Below are positions 15,771 through 24,745 of a stretch of DNA of 64,000 nucleotides, piece by piece (positions within the stretch are counted from its first letter, which is position 1; each line of letters opens with the position of its first letter). Both the position numbers and the translations under genes were made by a program. Under the pieces are notes generated by a model, which searched no databases, was not told the origin of the DNA, and saw only the letters and a program-made list of their open reading frames with translations. This DNA comes from Desulfuromonas sp. TF (GTDB lineage: Bacteria; Desulfobacterota; Desulfuromonadia; Desulfuromonadales; ATBO01): NCBI RefSeq assembly GCF_000472285.1, contig NZ_KI421424.1, positions 24,171 to 88,170 on the forward strand, written 5' to 3'.

Positions 15771-17557
15771 TAATCAGGGGCAAACGGCAGGCTCAGATAG
15801 AAAGTACTTCCCTGCCGAGGGGCACTTTCCACCCACACCCTTCCACCATGGGCATGGGCGATTTCCCGGACCAGAGCGAGACCCAGCCCGGTTCCGGCCG
15901 CCCTCCTGCTCTCTTCCAGGCGGTAAAACTGCTCGAAAATTTTCTCTCGCTTCTCCATAGGAATGCCGGGACCCTCATCCCTCACCCACACCAGGGCCCG
16001 GTCGCCGTCCGCCTGTGCACCGAGGACGATCATGCTCCCGGCAGGGGAGTATTTGACCGCATTGTCGAGAAGATTTGTCAGCGCCTCCTGGAGCCTGACA
16101 GCTTCACCCAGAACCGGGAAGATGTCGGGGACACAGTCGATTTCAATCCGCTGAGGAACCAGGGGATTCCAGAAACGTCCCGCTACCTCGTGCAGCAAGG
16201 GATAGAGCTGTACCGGAGCGGGATTCATCAGACCGAATCCAGCCCGCAACCGCTGCAGGCCGAGCATGTTGTCGATCAGCCGCTTCAGCCTCCGCCCCTC
16301 TTTTTCGATCAGGCCCAGATACTCCCGCTGCTGCTCCGGCGACGTCGGGTTCTCCTTCATGAACTGGGCGAAACCCAGAACGGCGGTCAGGGGAGTGCGC
16401 ATCTCATGGCTGACCGCGGAGAAGGCCTCCTCGCGGCTGTTTTCCAGCCGCCTTTGCTCGGTCACGTCGCGCACCACCTCGACGCAGGCCATCACCTTGC
16501 CGGCGGCATCATGCAGAGGATAAGCTGTGATCTCCAGATGGAGGGGCTCACCCCCTGGGGTCGTCGTTGTAAAGGGGCGGCGATGCACCTGCCCGTCGGC
16601 GATGCTCTTCTGCGCCTGGCAATCTTCACAGATCTCGTCGCGGTCGGCGTAAACGCGGTAGCAAGGTTCCCCGAGGCGGTGGCCCCGCCGGCGGATCAGG
16701 ACTTCATTCTGATAGATGATCCGGAAGTCCAGGTCCTGGACGGTCACCCCGTCGCCCGTGGCCTCCATGATCGCCTCGACTTTGTTCCGTTCCTCGACCA
16801 GGCGGTTCTCGGTCTGCTTCCGCTTGGTGATGTCCCGCGCCACCGTGACGATGAAACGCTCAAGCCCGGCCTGCACCTTGGTCGCCTTGACCTCCACATC
16901 GATGAACATGCCGTCTTTGCGCCGATGCCTCGCCTCGAAAACGGCGACTCCTTCTTTCTCGATGCGGTCCACCATTTTGCGCCACGCCAGGGGCGAAACG
17001 GGAGCATCCGCGTAGCCGGACGGCAGCATTCCCAGCAGCGCCTCCCGGCTCTGGCCGAGGCTGCTGCAGGCCAGGTCGTTCACGTACAGAATCCTCCCGT
17101 CCTCCGGGGCGTGGAAAAAGACGGCGTCGCTCAATTGGTCGACGATGTTGCGAAAAACCGGCAGATCTTTTATCCGGGATTCCGGTTCGGAACATTCGCG
17201 GATGAAAGCCACCTTGGCGAAGGCGCCGTCGGAGAGGGGAAGGGGTAAATTAACGACGTGGTACCAGCGTCCATCCGTCGGTTTCTGGAAAATTCCGCTG
17301 GCGCTCTTTCCGGCAAAGACTTCCCGGGGGCACCAGGGGCAGGGTTCGCCGCGACCATGCAGGGCGTGAAAACAAGGTTCGCCGGTCGCATCGCGACCGA
17401 GCATTTCGATGAAACGGCCATTCATGAAGCGGATGCGGAAGTCGGGACCGCCAACGTATATCCATCCGTCCCATGCATTTATGATGGCATTCGGGAATCC
17501 TTCAACCGAATGGAATTCGAGCCCTTCTCCGGCTTCACCCGGAATGAAGATCGACAT
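15770..17557 (-). CDS. Soluble multi-PAS sensor histidine kinase
   Basis: A 595-residue cytoplasmic kinase with no membrane segment. The start ATG at 17557 has GGAGG 5 bases upstream, better than the ATG four codons before. PAS1 (about 15-115) has CF-HALHGRGEPCPWCP. PAS2 (130-240) has RILYVNDLACSSLGQ. PAS3 (255-370) has CYRVYADRDEICEDC. The HisKA domain has the phosphorylated His in AVSHEMRTPLTAVLGF, and the ATPase domain has NLLDNAVKYSP and GTGLGLALVREIAHAHGG. The paired C-x(n)-CxxC motifs in PAS1 and PAS3 suggest metal or redox sensing. No cognate regulator is adjacent. It is divergent from another kinase gene. Confidence 0.9.
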   Translation of the reverse strand: MSIFIPGEAGEGLEFHSVEGFPNAIINAWDGWIYVGGPDFRIRFMNGRFIEMLGRDATGEPCFHALHGRGEPCPWCPREVFAGKSASGIFQKPTDGRWYHVVNLPLPLSDGAFAKVAFIRECSEPESRIKDLPVFRNIVDQLSDAVFFHAPEDGRILYVNDLACSSLGQSREALLGMLPSGYADAPVSPLAWRKMVDRIEKEGVAVFEARHRRKDGMFIDVEVKATKVQAGLERFIVTVARDITKRKQTENRLVEERNKVEAIMEATGDGVTVQDLDFRIIYQNEVLIRRRGHRLGEPCYRVYADRDEICEDCQAQKSIADGQVHRRPFTTTTPGGEPLHLEITAYPLHDAAGKVMACVEVVRDVTEQRRLENSREEAFSAVSHEMRTPLTAVLGFAQFMKENPTSPEQQREYLGLIEKEGRRLKRLIDNMLGLQRLRAGFGLMNPAPVQLYPLLHEVAGRFWNPLVPQRIEIDCVPDIFPVLGEAVRLQEALTNLLDNAVKYSPAGSMIVLGAQADGDRALVWVRDEGPGIPMEKREKIFEQFYRLEESRRAAGTGLGLALVREIAHAHGGRVWVESAPRQGSTFYLSLPFAPD

Positions 17558-17706
17558 AATGCCCTCCATGCGGACGATGTATAGATTTGTTTTTATATAA
17601 CAGAGCAGAGAAAAATGCTCTAAAAAAGCCTCTGATAACAGTCTTTCCTCTTTGATTAGGTTAGGATTGGCATAAAGCGAATATCTGGCGCGGGTGGACT
17701 TTCAAG

Positions 17707-17734
17707 TTGACTAAACTAATGAATTATAGATAAT
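17707..17734 (+). promoter_or_regulatory. Candidate sigma-70 promoter
   Basis: TTGACT (17707-17712), 16-base spacer, GATAAT (17729-17734), in an AT-rich stretch between two divergent kinase genes. Transcription would start near 17742, which rules out the in-frame GTG at 17741 and supports translation from ATG 17813. Confidence 0.55.
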
Positions 17735-17812
17735 GTTAATGTGGCGGACGGAGATAATCGCCTAATTCAGTTCCCTGCGGCGCCGGTGCCGGAAGAAAAG
17801 GTTCTTATCCTT

Positions 17813-20074
17813 ATGCGAACCGAACTCCTCCCTCCTTTCGGACGAACCCTCCTGTTGCTCGGTTTATTTCTTCTTTATTCCGCCTGTCCGGTCTCGGTCT
17901 CGGCCCACGCGGGGGAGCATAAGGACGTCCTCATCCTGCATTCCTATCACCCGGGGCTTCCGTGGACCGACAGCATCATGGCGGGGATGCGTGGAGTCCT
18001 GAAGGGTCGGGACGATATTCATCTTCACATCGAATATCTGGACACGCTGCGTTACACGAGCCCGGACTATGCGACCTACATCCTCGACGCCATTTTCCAC
18101 TACAAGCTCGAAGAAAGAAGGTTCGACCTGATTCTCCTTTCGGACAATCCGGCACTGTCATTCGTCCTCAAGCACCGCGATGACCTCTTTCTCGATACTC
18201 CCATCGTTTTTTGCGGAATCAACAATTTTCACCCCTCGATGGTCGCCGGTTTTCCGGAAGTGACCGGAGTCGCCGAGTACCCGTCCTACCGGGAGACGAT
18301 CGAGACGGCCTTGCACCTTCATCCGGGTACGACGGAGGTGGTCGTCATCGGCGGTTTCGCCAACATCACCAGCCGGCAAAACCGCCAGATGATTCAATCC
18401 GTACTGACCGAAAACGACTTCCCGGCTGGGTTCACCTTCTGGGACGATATTCCCATTGAGGAATTGACCGACCGGATGGCGGAACTTCCGGCCGACACGC
18501 TCGTACTCCTCAATGGTTCGGTCGCCCTCCGTTCAGGCAGGATCCTGTCCTATGAAGAGGGGATGCGCGCCCTCCGCGCGGCCTGTCCCCGCCCCATCTA
18601 CAGTTTCTGGGACTTCTTTCTCGGGGAAGGAATCGTCGGCGGCAAACTGGTGAACGGCCGCGAGCAGGGAAAGGTTGCCGCCCGGATGGCTTTGCGTGTT
18701 CTGGCGGGAGAAGACCCGGACCGAATTCCCGTGGTTGCCGAGAGCAATCGCTTCATGTTCGATTACCGCGAGCTGAGAAGATTCTCCCTTTCCATGCGGC
18801 GGCTGCCGCCAGGGAGCGTGCTCGTCCACGAACCCTCCCCATTCTACGCCCTCAGCCGGGAGGAGTTGTGGATCATCATCGGCATCATGACGGCGCTGAC
18901 CCTTGTTCTGGGCTTCAGCGTCGTTCTGCTCCGACGGGCCAAGTCGGCCGTGGGGAGGGAGAAAGAGAGGGTCGATCTGCTCCTCACCTCTACTGCCGAA
19001 GCGATCTACGGGCTTGATCTGGAAGGATCGTGCACGTTCTGCAATCCTGCAGCTCTCCGGTTGCTCGGCTACCATGATGAGAGCGAATTACTGGGAAAAC
19101 CGATCCACTCCCTTATTCATCACACCCGCGCCGACGGCTCGCCCTATCCGTCGAACGAGTGCCGGATCTCCGAGGTGCTGAGAAAGGATGTAGCCATCCA
19201 CGGAGAGGACGAGATTTTATGGCGAGCCGACGGCACCAGCTTTCCGATCGAATACTGGTCCCACCCGATCAAGGGAAAAGAAAAAATCGGCGCCTTGGTC
19301 ACTTTCCTCGACATCAGCGACCGCAAGCGGGCCGAAGCGGAAAGGGAGCGGGCGCTCCAGGAGTTGAACGCTTTCGTCTACACGGTCTCCCACGACCTGC
19401 GCTCACCCCTGACGGCGATCATCGGGTTCTCGGATTTTCTTCTGGAGCAGCAGAAATCGACGCAATTGGATGAGAACGCCAGGGTGGCCTTGGCGGAAAT
19501 CCAGAAGCAGGCGGAGCGGATGTCGGCCATGATGGAGGATCTGCTGGAGTTGGCCAGAGTCGGCAAATTGCCCAGGCCGGCTGAAGCGGTCGATGCCGGA
19601 AAAGTGTTGCAGGAAGTTCTCCAGGAATTGGGGAGCCAGATCGCCGACGCCGGCCTGCATATCCGGACCGAACCACTCCCCTCGGTCCACATACCGCCGA
19701 CTTTTCTAGCCCAGGTCTTCTCCAACCTGATCGGCAATGCTATCCGATATGCGGGTCCGCAGGGCGGCCCGATCGAAATCGGTGGGACAAGAATAATGGG
19801 AAAGGCGCGCTTTTTCGTACGGGACCACGGACCGGGAGTGCCGGAGAGGGAGCGCGATCGCATCTTCGACGTCTTTTTTCGTGGCTCCACGGGGGAGAAG
19901 ATCGCCGGTACCGGCATCGGACTGGCCACGGTGAAAAAGATCGCGCAGTTCTATGCCGGAGCCTCATGGGTCGAGGAGACCCCCGGCGGCGGGGCTACCT
20001 TCTGGGTGGAGTTGGGAGATCGTGAGAGACCCAACCCCCGGGAAAGCCGACCATCCGCCGAACCTTCGCAGTAA
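17813..20074 (+). CDS. Sensor histidine kinase with periplasmic ABC substrate-binding-like domain
   Basis: A 753-residue kinase. The N-terminus is a signal-anchor (RTLLLLGLFLLYSACPVSVSA). The extracytoplasmic domain (about 35-345) starts DVLILHSYHPGLPWTDSIM and contains TLRYTSPDYATYI, matching the ABC-type substrate-binding fold found in many bacterial sensors. A second membrane helix (LWIIIGIMTALTLVLGFSVVLL, about 363-385) leads to a PAS domain (STAEAIYGLDLEG), HisKA (TVSHDLRSPLTAIIGF) and ATPase (NLIGNAIRYAGPQGG, GTGIGLATVKKIA). The start at 17813 fits the promoter and signal peptide. Its ligand is unknown and no response regulator is adjacent. Confidence 0.88.
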   Translation: MRTELLPPFGRTLLLLGLFLLYSACPVSVSAHAGEHKDVLILHSYHPGLPWTDSIMAGMRGVLKGRDDIHLHIEYLDTLRYTSPDYATYILDAIFHYKLEERRFDLILLSDNPALSFVLKHRDDLFLDTPIVFCGINNFHPSMVAGFPEVTGVAEYPSYRETIETALHLHPGTTEVVVIGGFANITSRQNRQMIQSVLTENDFPAGFTFWDDIPIEELTDRMAELPADTLVLLNGSVALRSGRILSYEEGMRALRAACPRPIYSFWDFFLGEGIVGGKLVNGREQGKVAARMALRVLAGEDPDRIPVVAESNRFMFDYRELRRFSLSMRRLPPGSVLVHEPSPFYALSREELWIIIGIMTALTLVLGFSVVLLRRAKSAVGREKERVDLLLTSTAEAIYGLDLEGSCTFCNPAALRLLGYHDESELLGKPIHSLIHHTRADGSPYPSNECRISEVLRKDVAIHGEDEILWRADGTSFPIEYWSHPIKGKEKIGALVTFLDISDRKRAEAERERALQELNAFVYTVSHDLRSPLTAIIGFSDFLLEQQKSTQLDENARVALAEIQKQAERMSAMMEDLLELARVGKLPRPAEAVDAGKVLQEVLQELGSQIADAGLHIRTEPLPSVHIPPTFLAQVFSNLIGNAIRYAGPQGGPIEIGGTRIMGKARFFVRDHGPGVPERERDRIFDVFFRGSTGEKIAGTGIGLATVKKIAQFYAGASWVEETPGGGATFWVELGDRERPNPRESRPSAEPSQ

Positions 20075-20114
20075 ACTGCCGGACGACAAGCAGAAGAATT
20101 GAGAGCCGGTACCT

Positions 20115-20903
20115 TCACTCCAGCGGCGCGCTGTCACCATCATCCTTGAGCCCTACGCCGGTCAACCGATAGTGCCGTGCCCGCATCATGAGACGTACCA
20201 GAGTCTGCGCCGCCTCCTGGTAGCCGAGCCCTTCCGGGCGGATATTGGAAATGCAGTTGCGCTCGGCGTCGGTGCTCCCGACGCGGGGGGCATAGGTGAG
20301 ATAGATCCCCAGGCTGTCCGCCGAGGAGAGCCCCGGCCGCTCGCCGATAAGGATGGCCACCTGCTCGGAGGCGAGCACCTCCCCGATTTCGTCGCCGAGC
20401 GCTACCCGCGACTGTTCGGCGACGACGACCGGTGCCAGCCGCCATCCCTGCCCCGTCAGCGACTGCCAGGCGAGCTCGAGGACGGCGACGGCATGGCGGT
20501 GGATCGCCAGGGGGGAGAGGCCGTCGGCGATGACGAAAGCGGCATCGAAGCCGCTTCCGCCCCCCGTTGCGAACTCCATGAGCGCCGTCCGTGAGGGTGC
20601 GTCGAGCCTGCGCCCGAGGTCGGGGCGCCGCAGGTAGACGGCGCGGCTTGCCGCCTCGCTGTGGACCCGCAGGACTTCATGGCCGCGCTCCCGCAGAAGA
20701 CGCTGCACCCCCTCGGCGTCGAAGGCCAGATGCACCGCATCGCGAGCCCGGGCGTGGGCCAGCTGAAACTCCAGGAGCGGGGCCGTCGGCAGACTGCCGC
20801 CGACGCGGCCGAGAGCGATCCGCGCGCCGGTGACCTGCCGCAGCTTTGCCCATGAATCGGCGATGACCAGGGATTCCCGCACCGGCGCATCCTTGACGCT
20901 CAT
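20115..20903 (-). CDS. eutC: Ethanolamine ammonia-lyase small subunit
   Basis: A 262-residue small subunit of the adenosylcobalamin-dependent enzyme that splits ethanolamine to acetaldehyde and ammonia. Family stretches are present: ARIALGRVGGSLPT, HARARDAVHL, VIADGLSPLAI, RVALGDEIGE, LIGERPGLSSADSLGIYLTY and ERNCISNIRPEGLGY. The start ATG at 20903 overlaps the eutB stop (ATGA), so the two are translationally coupled. A larger in-frame reading upstream is a shadow of eutB. It is convergent with the kinase gene on its left. No eutA, eutT or microcompartment genes are in the window. Confidence 0.95.
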   Translation of the reverse strand: MSVKDAPVRESLVIADSWAKLRQVTGARIALGRVGGSLPTAPLLEFQLAHARARDAVHLAFDAEGVQRLLRERGHEVLRVHSEAASRAVYLRRPDLGRRLDAPSRTALMEFATGGGSGFDAAFVIADGLSPLAIHRHAVAVLELAWQSLTGQGWRLAPVVVAEQSRVALGDEIGEVLASEQVAILIGERPGLSSADSLGIYLTYAPRVGSTDAERNCISNIRPEGLGYQEAAQTLVRLMMRARHYRLTGVGLKDDGDSAPLE

Positions 20904-22291
20904 CCGTTTCCCTCCGGCAGTAGCTCTTCGAGCAGCCGGTGCTTCTCGCCGACCGGCAGCATTCTCTCTCCGCGCATCACCCCGATAGCCTCCAGCCAGC
21001 TTTCGAATTCGGGGGCGGGCCTGAGACCAAGCACCTGGCGCAGGTAGAGGACATCGTGAAAGGAGGTGCTCTGGTAATGGAGCATGATGTCGTCCGCCCC
21101 CGGCACCCCCATGAGATAATTGCATCCCGCGACGCCGAGGAGCGTCATCAGGGTATCCATGTCGTCCTGATCGGCCATGGCGTGATTCGTATAGCAGACG
21201 TCGCACCCCATGGGGACGCCCAGCAGCTTGCCGCAGAAGTGGTCCTCCAGGCCGGCGCGGATGATCTGTTTGCCGTCGTAGAGGTACTCCGGACCTATAA
21301 AGCCGACCACGGTGTTCACCAGGAGCGGCTTGAAGTGCCTGGCTACGGCATAGGCGCGGGCCTCGCAGGTCTGCTGGTCGATCCCGTGGTGGGCACTGGC
21401 CGAAAGGGCGCTCCCCTGCCCTGTCTCGAAGTACATCACGTTCTCCCCGACGGTCCCGCGCCGGAGCGACAGCGCCGCCTCCCGAGCCTCCTCCAGGAGC
21501 TTTAGCGAGATGCCGAAGCTGCGGTTGGCAGCCTCGGTGCCGGCGATCGACTGGAAGACCAGATCGACCGGCGCACCGCCCTCGATGGCGGCGAGGGTCG
21601 TGGTGACATGCGCCAGCACGCAGGACTGGGTCGGGATGTCGAAGCGGCGGCGCAGATCGTCGATCATCGCCAGCAGCGTGCAGACCTTCTGCAGGCTGTC
21701 GGAGGCGGGGTTGACGCCGATCACCGCATCCCCGGCGCCGTAGAGAAGCCCGTCGAGGATGGAGGCGGCGATGCTCCGCGGGTCGTCCGTCGGATCGTTG
21801 GGCTGCAGGCGGACGGAGAGGCGCCCCGGCAGGCCGATGGTGTCGCGGAAGGCGGTGACCACCCGGCACTTTTTCGAGACCAGGATCAGGTCCTGATTGC
21901 GCATCAGCTTGGAAACCGCCGCCGCCATCTCCGGCGTAACCCCTTGGGTGAGGGCGGCAAGGGCCGCGGCGTCCGTGTCATAGGAGAGCAGCCAGTTGCG
22001 GAAATCACCGACGGTGAAGGAACTCACCGCCGCGAAGGCGGCCGAATCGTGGGAATCGAGGATCAGTCGGGTGACGTCGTCCTCCTCATAGGGGACGAGC
22101 GTTTCGGCGAGGAAGGTCTTGAGCGGCACCTCCGCCAGACAGATCTGCGCGGCGACGCGCTCCTCCGTGCTCTGTGCGGCGATACCCGCCAGCTCGTCCC
22201 CCGAGCGTGCCGGACTCGCCTTGGCCATCAGGCTCTTCAGGCTGTCGAAGGTATATTGACGATGACCGAGCACCTGCCGGAAACGCGGCAT
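20900..22291 (-). CDS. eutB: Ethanolamine ammonia-lyase large subunit
   Basis: A 463-residue catalytic TIM-barrel subunit. Recognised by VGVNPASDS-like (GVNPASDSLQKV), QSCVLAHVTTTLAA, YFETGQGSALSA, VNTVVGFIGPEYL and GVPMGCDVCYTNH. The ATG at 22291 has AGGAAAGG upstream; two GTGs just before it are alternatives. It is the first gene of a two-gene unit with eutC. Without microcompartment or reactivase genes nearby, it is likely a simple catabolic enzyme giving acetaldehyde and ammonia. A B12 supply is required from elsewhere in the genome. Confidence 0.96.
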   Translation of the reverse strand: MPRFRQVLGHRQYTFDSLKSLMAKASPARSGDELAGIAAQSTEERVAAQICLAEVPLKTFLAETLVPYEEDDVTRLILDSHDSAAFAAVSSFTVGDFRNWLLSYDTDAAALAALTQGVTPEMAAAVSKLMRNQDLILVSKKCRVVTAFRDTIGLPGRLSVRLQPNDPTDDPRSIAASILDGLLYGAGDAVIGVNPASDSLQKVCTLLAMIDDLRRRFDIPTQSCVLAHVTTTLAAIEGGAPVDLVFQSIAGTEAANRSFGISLKLLEEAREAALSLRRGTVGENVMYFETGQGSALSASAHHGIDQQTCEARAYAVARHFKPLLVNTVVGFIGPEYLYDGKQIIRAGLEDHFCGKLLGVPMGCDVCYTNHAMADQDDMDTLMTLLGVAGCNYLMGVPGADDIMLHYQSTSFHDVLYLRQVLGLRPAPEFESWLEAIGVMRGERMLPVGEKHRLLEELLPEGNG

Positions 22292-22424
22292 GGGCACCAC
22301 CCTTTCCTGAGTTAATATGAAGTCCGGGGATATGAGAATTATACAGCAGGCGCGAGGAATAAAAGGTGGCAGGAGTAATTCGCCATGAGTCCGGTTGCAG
22401 AGCCGATTTTCTAGTTCGACACAC

Positions 22425-24008
22425 CTATTTCCAAATGGGGAGAGTGAAATAAAAGGTACTGCCGACGCCCATGGTGCTTTCGACCCAGATTTCCCCCCCC
22501 ATCTTTTCGACGATCTCCCGTGTCAGGGCCAGACCAATCCCCGTCCCCCCATGCCTTCTGGTGAGCGACGAGTCGAGCTGGGTGAATTTGCCGAAAATCT
22601 TCTCAATCTGGTCCGCCGGAATACCCTCGCCCGTGTCCCTGATTGAAAACAGGATGAACCGGCGCCCGGCCGCTACGGGAGTATCGAAAAGGCGGACCGT
22701 TACCTCGACACGACCGTGCTCGGTGAACTTCACCGAATTGCCAAGAAGGTTCACCAGCACCTGTCGCAGTCTCCCGTCATCTCCCTTCACCTGTTCCGGA
22801 ACGGACTCCTCGACCTTCCACGAAAGATGGAGCCCTTTCTCCAGGGCGTGTAACGAAACAACCTCGACGGCTGTCTTTACCACGTCGTTGGTGGAAAAAA
22901 ACTTGTCCTCAAAGCTCATCATGCCTGCTTCCAGTCGGGAAAAATCAAGCACATCCGCTATGATCCGCAGAAGCGAATCGGCGGAGCGCTTCGCCATCTC
23001 CAGCAGTTTTCTCTCTTCGTCGCCGATCTCCATCTCCAGCACAAGTTTGATCATCCCCAGGGCTCCCGCCAGGGGCGTCCTCATCTCGTGGCTCATATTG
23101 GCAACAAACGCGCTTTTGGCGATGCTCGCAGCCTCAGCGGCGTCCCTTGCGGCGGCCAGCTGCTGGTTGGCCGTGACAAGATCGGCCGTCCGTTCCTTGA
23201 CCACGCTTTCAAGATGTTCGTGATGAGATCTCAGCTCGGCTTCCGCGTTCAGCTTGGCGTCGATCTCAGCCACAAGCTGCGCGTTCAGTCCTTCGACGGC
23301 TTCCTTGGCTTTTTGGAGGCTTTCGATGATCTCCCTGTTTTCGAATCTGAGCAGCAGCGACATCCTGTTGACCGCATAGTTATGATTGGATATTCTCCAG
23401 AGCAACAGGCCGAACAAAGCGATCATCGCCGCCATGGCGTAATGAAAGCCGTCGTTCATCAGGAAGAAGTGCAGGGTGAGCGGCACCAGAGCGGGAAGGC
23501 TGAATGCCGCATAGGCATTTCTTACCATGGCGAATGTCGACGACGCCCCGGCAGCCATCCCCCCCAGCACGAAAGCGATGAAAACCTGGTGGGCCAGAGA
23601 AATGTCCGAAAAAGGGAGAAGACTGATGCTCCCCCAGGCGATACCGATGGCGACCAGACCCACAATAAAGCGGTTCGCCCAGATTCTGGCCGTTGCCGGA
23701 TCGAGCTCTACCCTCCGGAACCGGACAACAAGCACCCCTCTGAGGAGGGTGATTATTAACACGGCAGCGAACCAGGGGACGAGCAAGCTGTAGCGCATCA
23801 CATCCTTCATGATGAAGAATGTGAGCAGCGAATTCATGACTGTCGCCACAATGCCTATCGGTGCCAGGGCATAGAGCTGCCGGACCTGCTCCGTCAAGAT
23901 CTGCTCCCTGTACAGGTCAGGATGGTCCAGGGGCTTCTCATCCGGGATATATTCACGCCCTTTGCCCAAATTTCTCTCTCTTTCAGGGGGGTTCGGCCCG
24001 CCTGTCAT
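22425..24008 (-). CDS. Membrane-bound sensor histidine kinase
   Basis: A 527-residue kinase. About six hydrophobic segments fill residues 38-215 (ALAPIGIVATVMNSLLTFF onward), forming an integral sensor domain without a large loop. A coiled-coil linker follows (ENREIIESLQKAKEAVEGLN...), then HisKA (FVANMSHEMRTPLAGALGM) and ATPase (NLLGNSVKFTEHG, GTGIGLALTREIVEKMGG). There is no receiver domain of its own, but a free receiver protein lies just upstream on the same strand. The pair resembles a split hybrid kinase system. The signal is not known. Confidence 0.88.
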   Translation of the reverse strand: MTGGPNPPERERNLGKGREYIPDEKPLDHPDLYREQILTEQVRQLYALAPIGIVATVMNSLLTFFIMKDVMRYSLLVPWFAAVLIITLLRGVLVVRFRRVELDPATARIWANRFIVGLVAIGIAWGSISLLPFSDISLAHQVFIAFVLGGMAAGASSTFAMVRNAYAAFSLPALVPLTLHFFLMNDGFHYAMAAMIALFGLLLWRISNHNYAVNRMSLLLRFENREIIESLQKAKEAVEGLNAQLVAEIDAKLNAEAELRSHHEHLESVVKERTADLVTANQQLAAARDAAEAASIAKSAFVANMSHEMRTPLAGALGMIKLVLEMEIGDEERKLLEMAKRSADSLLRIIADVLDFSRLEAGMMSFEDKFFSTNDVVKTAVEVVSLHALEKGLHLSWKVEESVPEQVKGDDGRLRQVLVNLLGNSVKFTEHGRVEVTVRLFDTPVAAGRRFILFSIRDTGEGIPADQIEKIFGKFTQLDSSLTRRHGGTGIGLALTREIVEKMGGEIWVESTMGVGSTFYFTLPIWK

Positions 24009-24152
24009 CTTTCCAAATAATATCAGCTCTTGAAGGACAATCTCCCCCAGCTCGAAGCACCCGACGGCGAAGGCGAAATAGAATGGCGGTTTTAATTGAG
24101 GAAACAGAGATGGGAATGTCGTGAGTTGAACGTGAGAAAGCGTCGGGTATCG

Positions 24153-24527
24153 CTATCGCCCTTGCTGTAAATAGTCGTCGACCAGAGAGAACAGCTGCTC
24201 GAAATCGATCGGCTTGGACATGTACTCATCCATTCCGGCGTCGAGACATCTCTTTCTGTCACCGGCCATCGCATAGGCGGTCAAGGCAATGATTATCGTA
24301 TGTCCTCCACGTTCGCTTTCCTTCTCCCTGATCTTTCGGGTCGCGCTCAATCCATCCATGACCGGCATCTGGACATCCATCAGAATGAAATCGTAATCGC
24401 TTTCCTCCCACGCCTCCACCGCGCTGAGGCCGTCCCCCACCACGGTGCAGTCTATGCGTTTGCGGGATAGAAGCGTCGACATCATCTGGCGCACCGTCGG
24501 GTCGTCTTCCGCGATCAGTATCCTCAA
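24153..24527 (-). CDS. Single-domain response regulator (receiver)
   Basis: A 124-residue CheY-like receiver. The start is a TTG at 24525-24527, preceded by GAGGAGG; no ATG fits. The acidic pocket is EDD (N-terminal ILIAEDDP), the phosphorylated Asp is in FILMDVQMPVMDG, Thr/Ser in IIALTAYA, and Lys in MSKPID. The kinase gene starts about 145 bases further on the same strand. It has no output domain, so it should act by protein contact or in a phosphorelay. Confidence 0.88.
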   Translation of the reverse strand: MRILIAEDDPTVRQMMSTLLSRKRIDCTVVGDGLSAVEAWEESDYDFILMDVQMPVMDGLSATRKIREKESERGGHTIIIALTAYAMAGDRKRCLDAGMDEYMSKPIDFEQLFSLVDDYLQQGR

Positions 24528-24661
24528 TTGTCTCCTCCTCTGCCGCCCCAAAACAGGGCTAGCTCTAGGATAGCAACGGGGTAAGGCCAAGTAAAGCCCC
24601 CTCCAAACGGCCGCACCCTGCTGCCACAGAATTCCTCGCAGAAACAAAAAAGCATCCCCGC

Positions 24662-24689
24662 TTGACTTGCCGATATCGGCAGATATAGT
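24662..24689 (+). promoter_or_regulatory. Sigma-70 promoter of mraZ
   Basis: TTGACT (24662-24667), 16-base spacer containing the palindrome GCCGATATCGGC, and TATAGT (24684-24689). The predicted start falls within the MraZ operator boxes just downstream. Confidence 0.65.
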
Positions 24690-24690
24690 T

Positions 24691-24725
24691 GTGGTAATTA
24701 GTGGGAGTTGGTGGTTAAACGTGGG
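24691..24725 (+). promoter_or_regulatory. MraZ operator: four phased GTGG boxes
   Basis: GTGGT, GTGGG, GTGGT and GTGGG begin at 24691, 24701, 24711 and 24721, exactly 10 bp apart. Direct repeats of this type at this period are the known binding site of the ring-shaped MraZ protein upstream of its own gene. They overlap the expected start of transcription, which fits autorepression. Confidence 0.85.
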
Positions 24726-24745
24726 CAAATCTCAGGGAGTAACGG

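Noticed and set aside
15848..17248. 466-codon plus-strand frame
   Set aside because: Shadow of the PAS histidine kinase on the other strand; no recognisable motif and no ribosome site.
20904..21869. N-terminal extension of the eutC frame
   Set aside because: It overlaps eutB fully in another frame and is Arg/Pro/Gly-rich; ATG 20903 with the ATGA overlap is the natural start.
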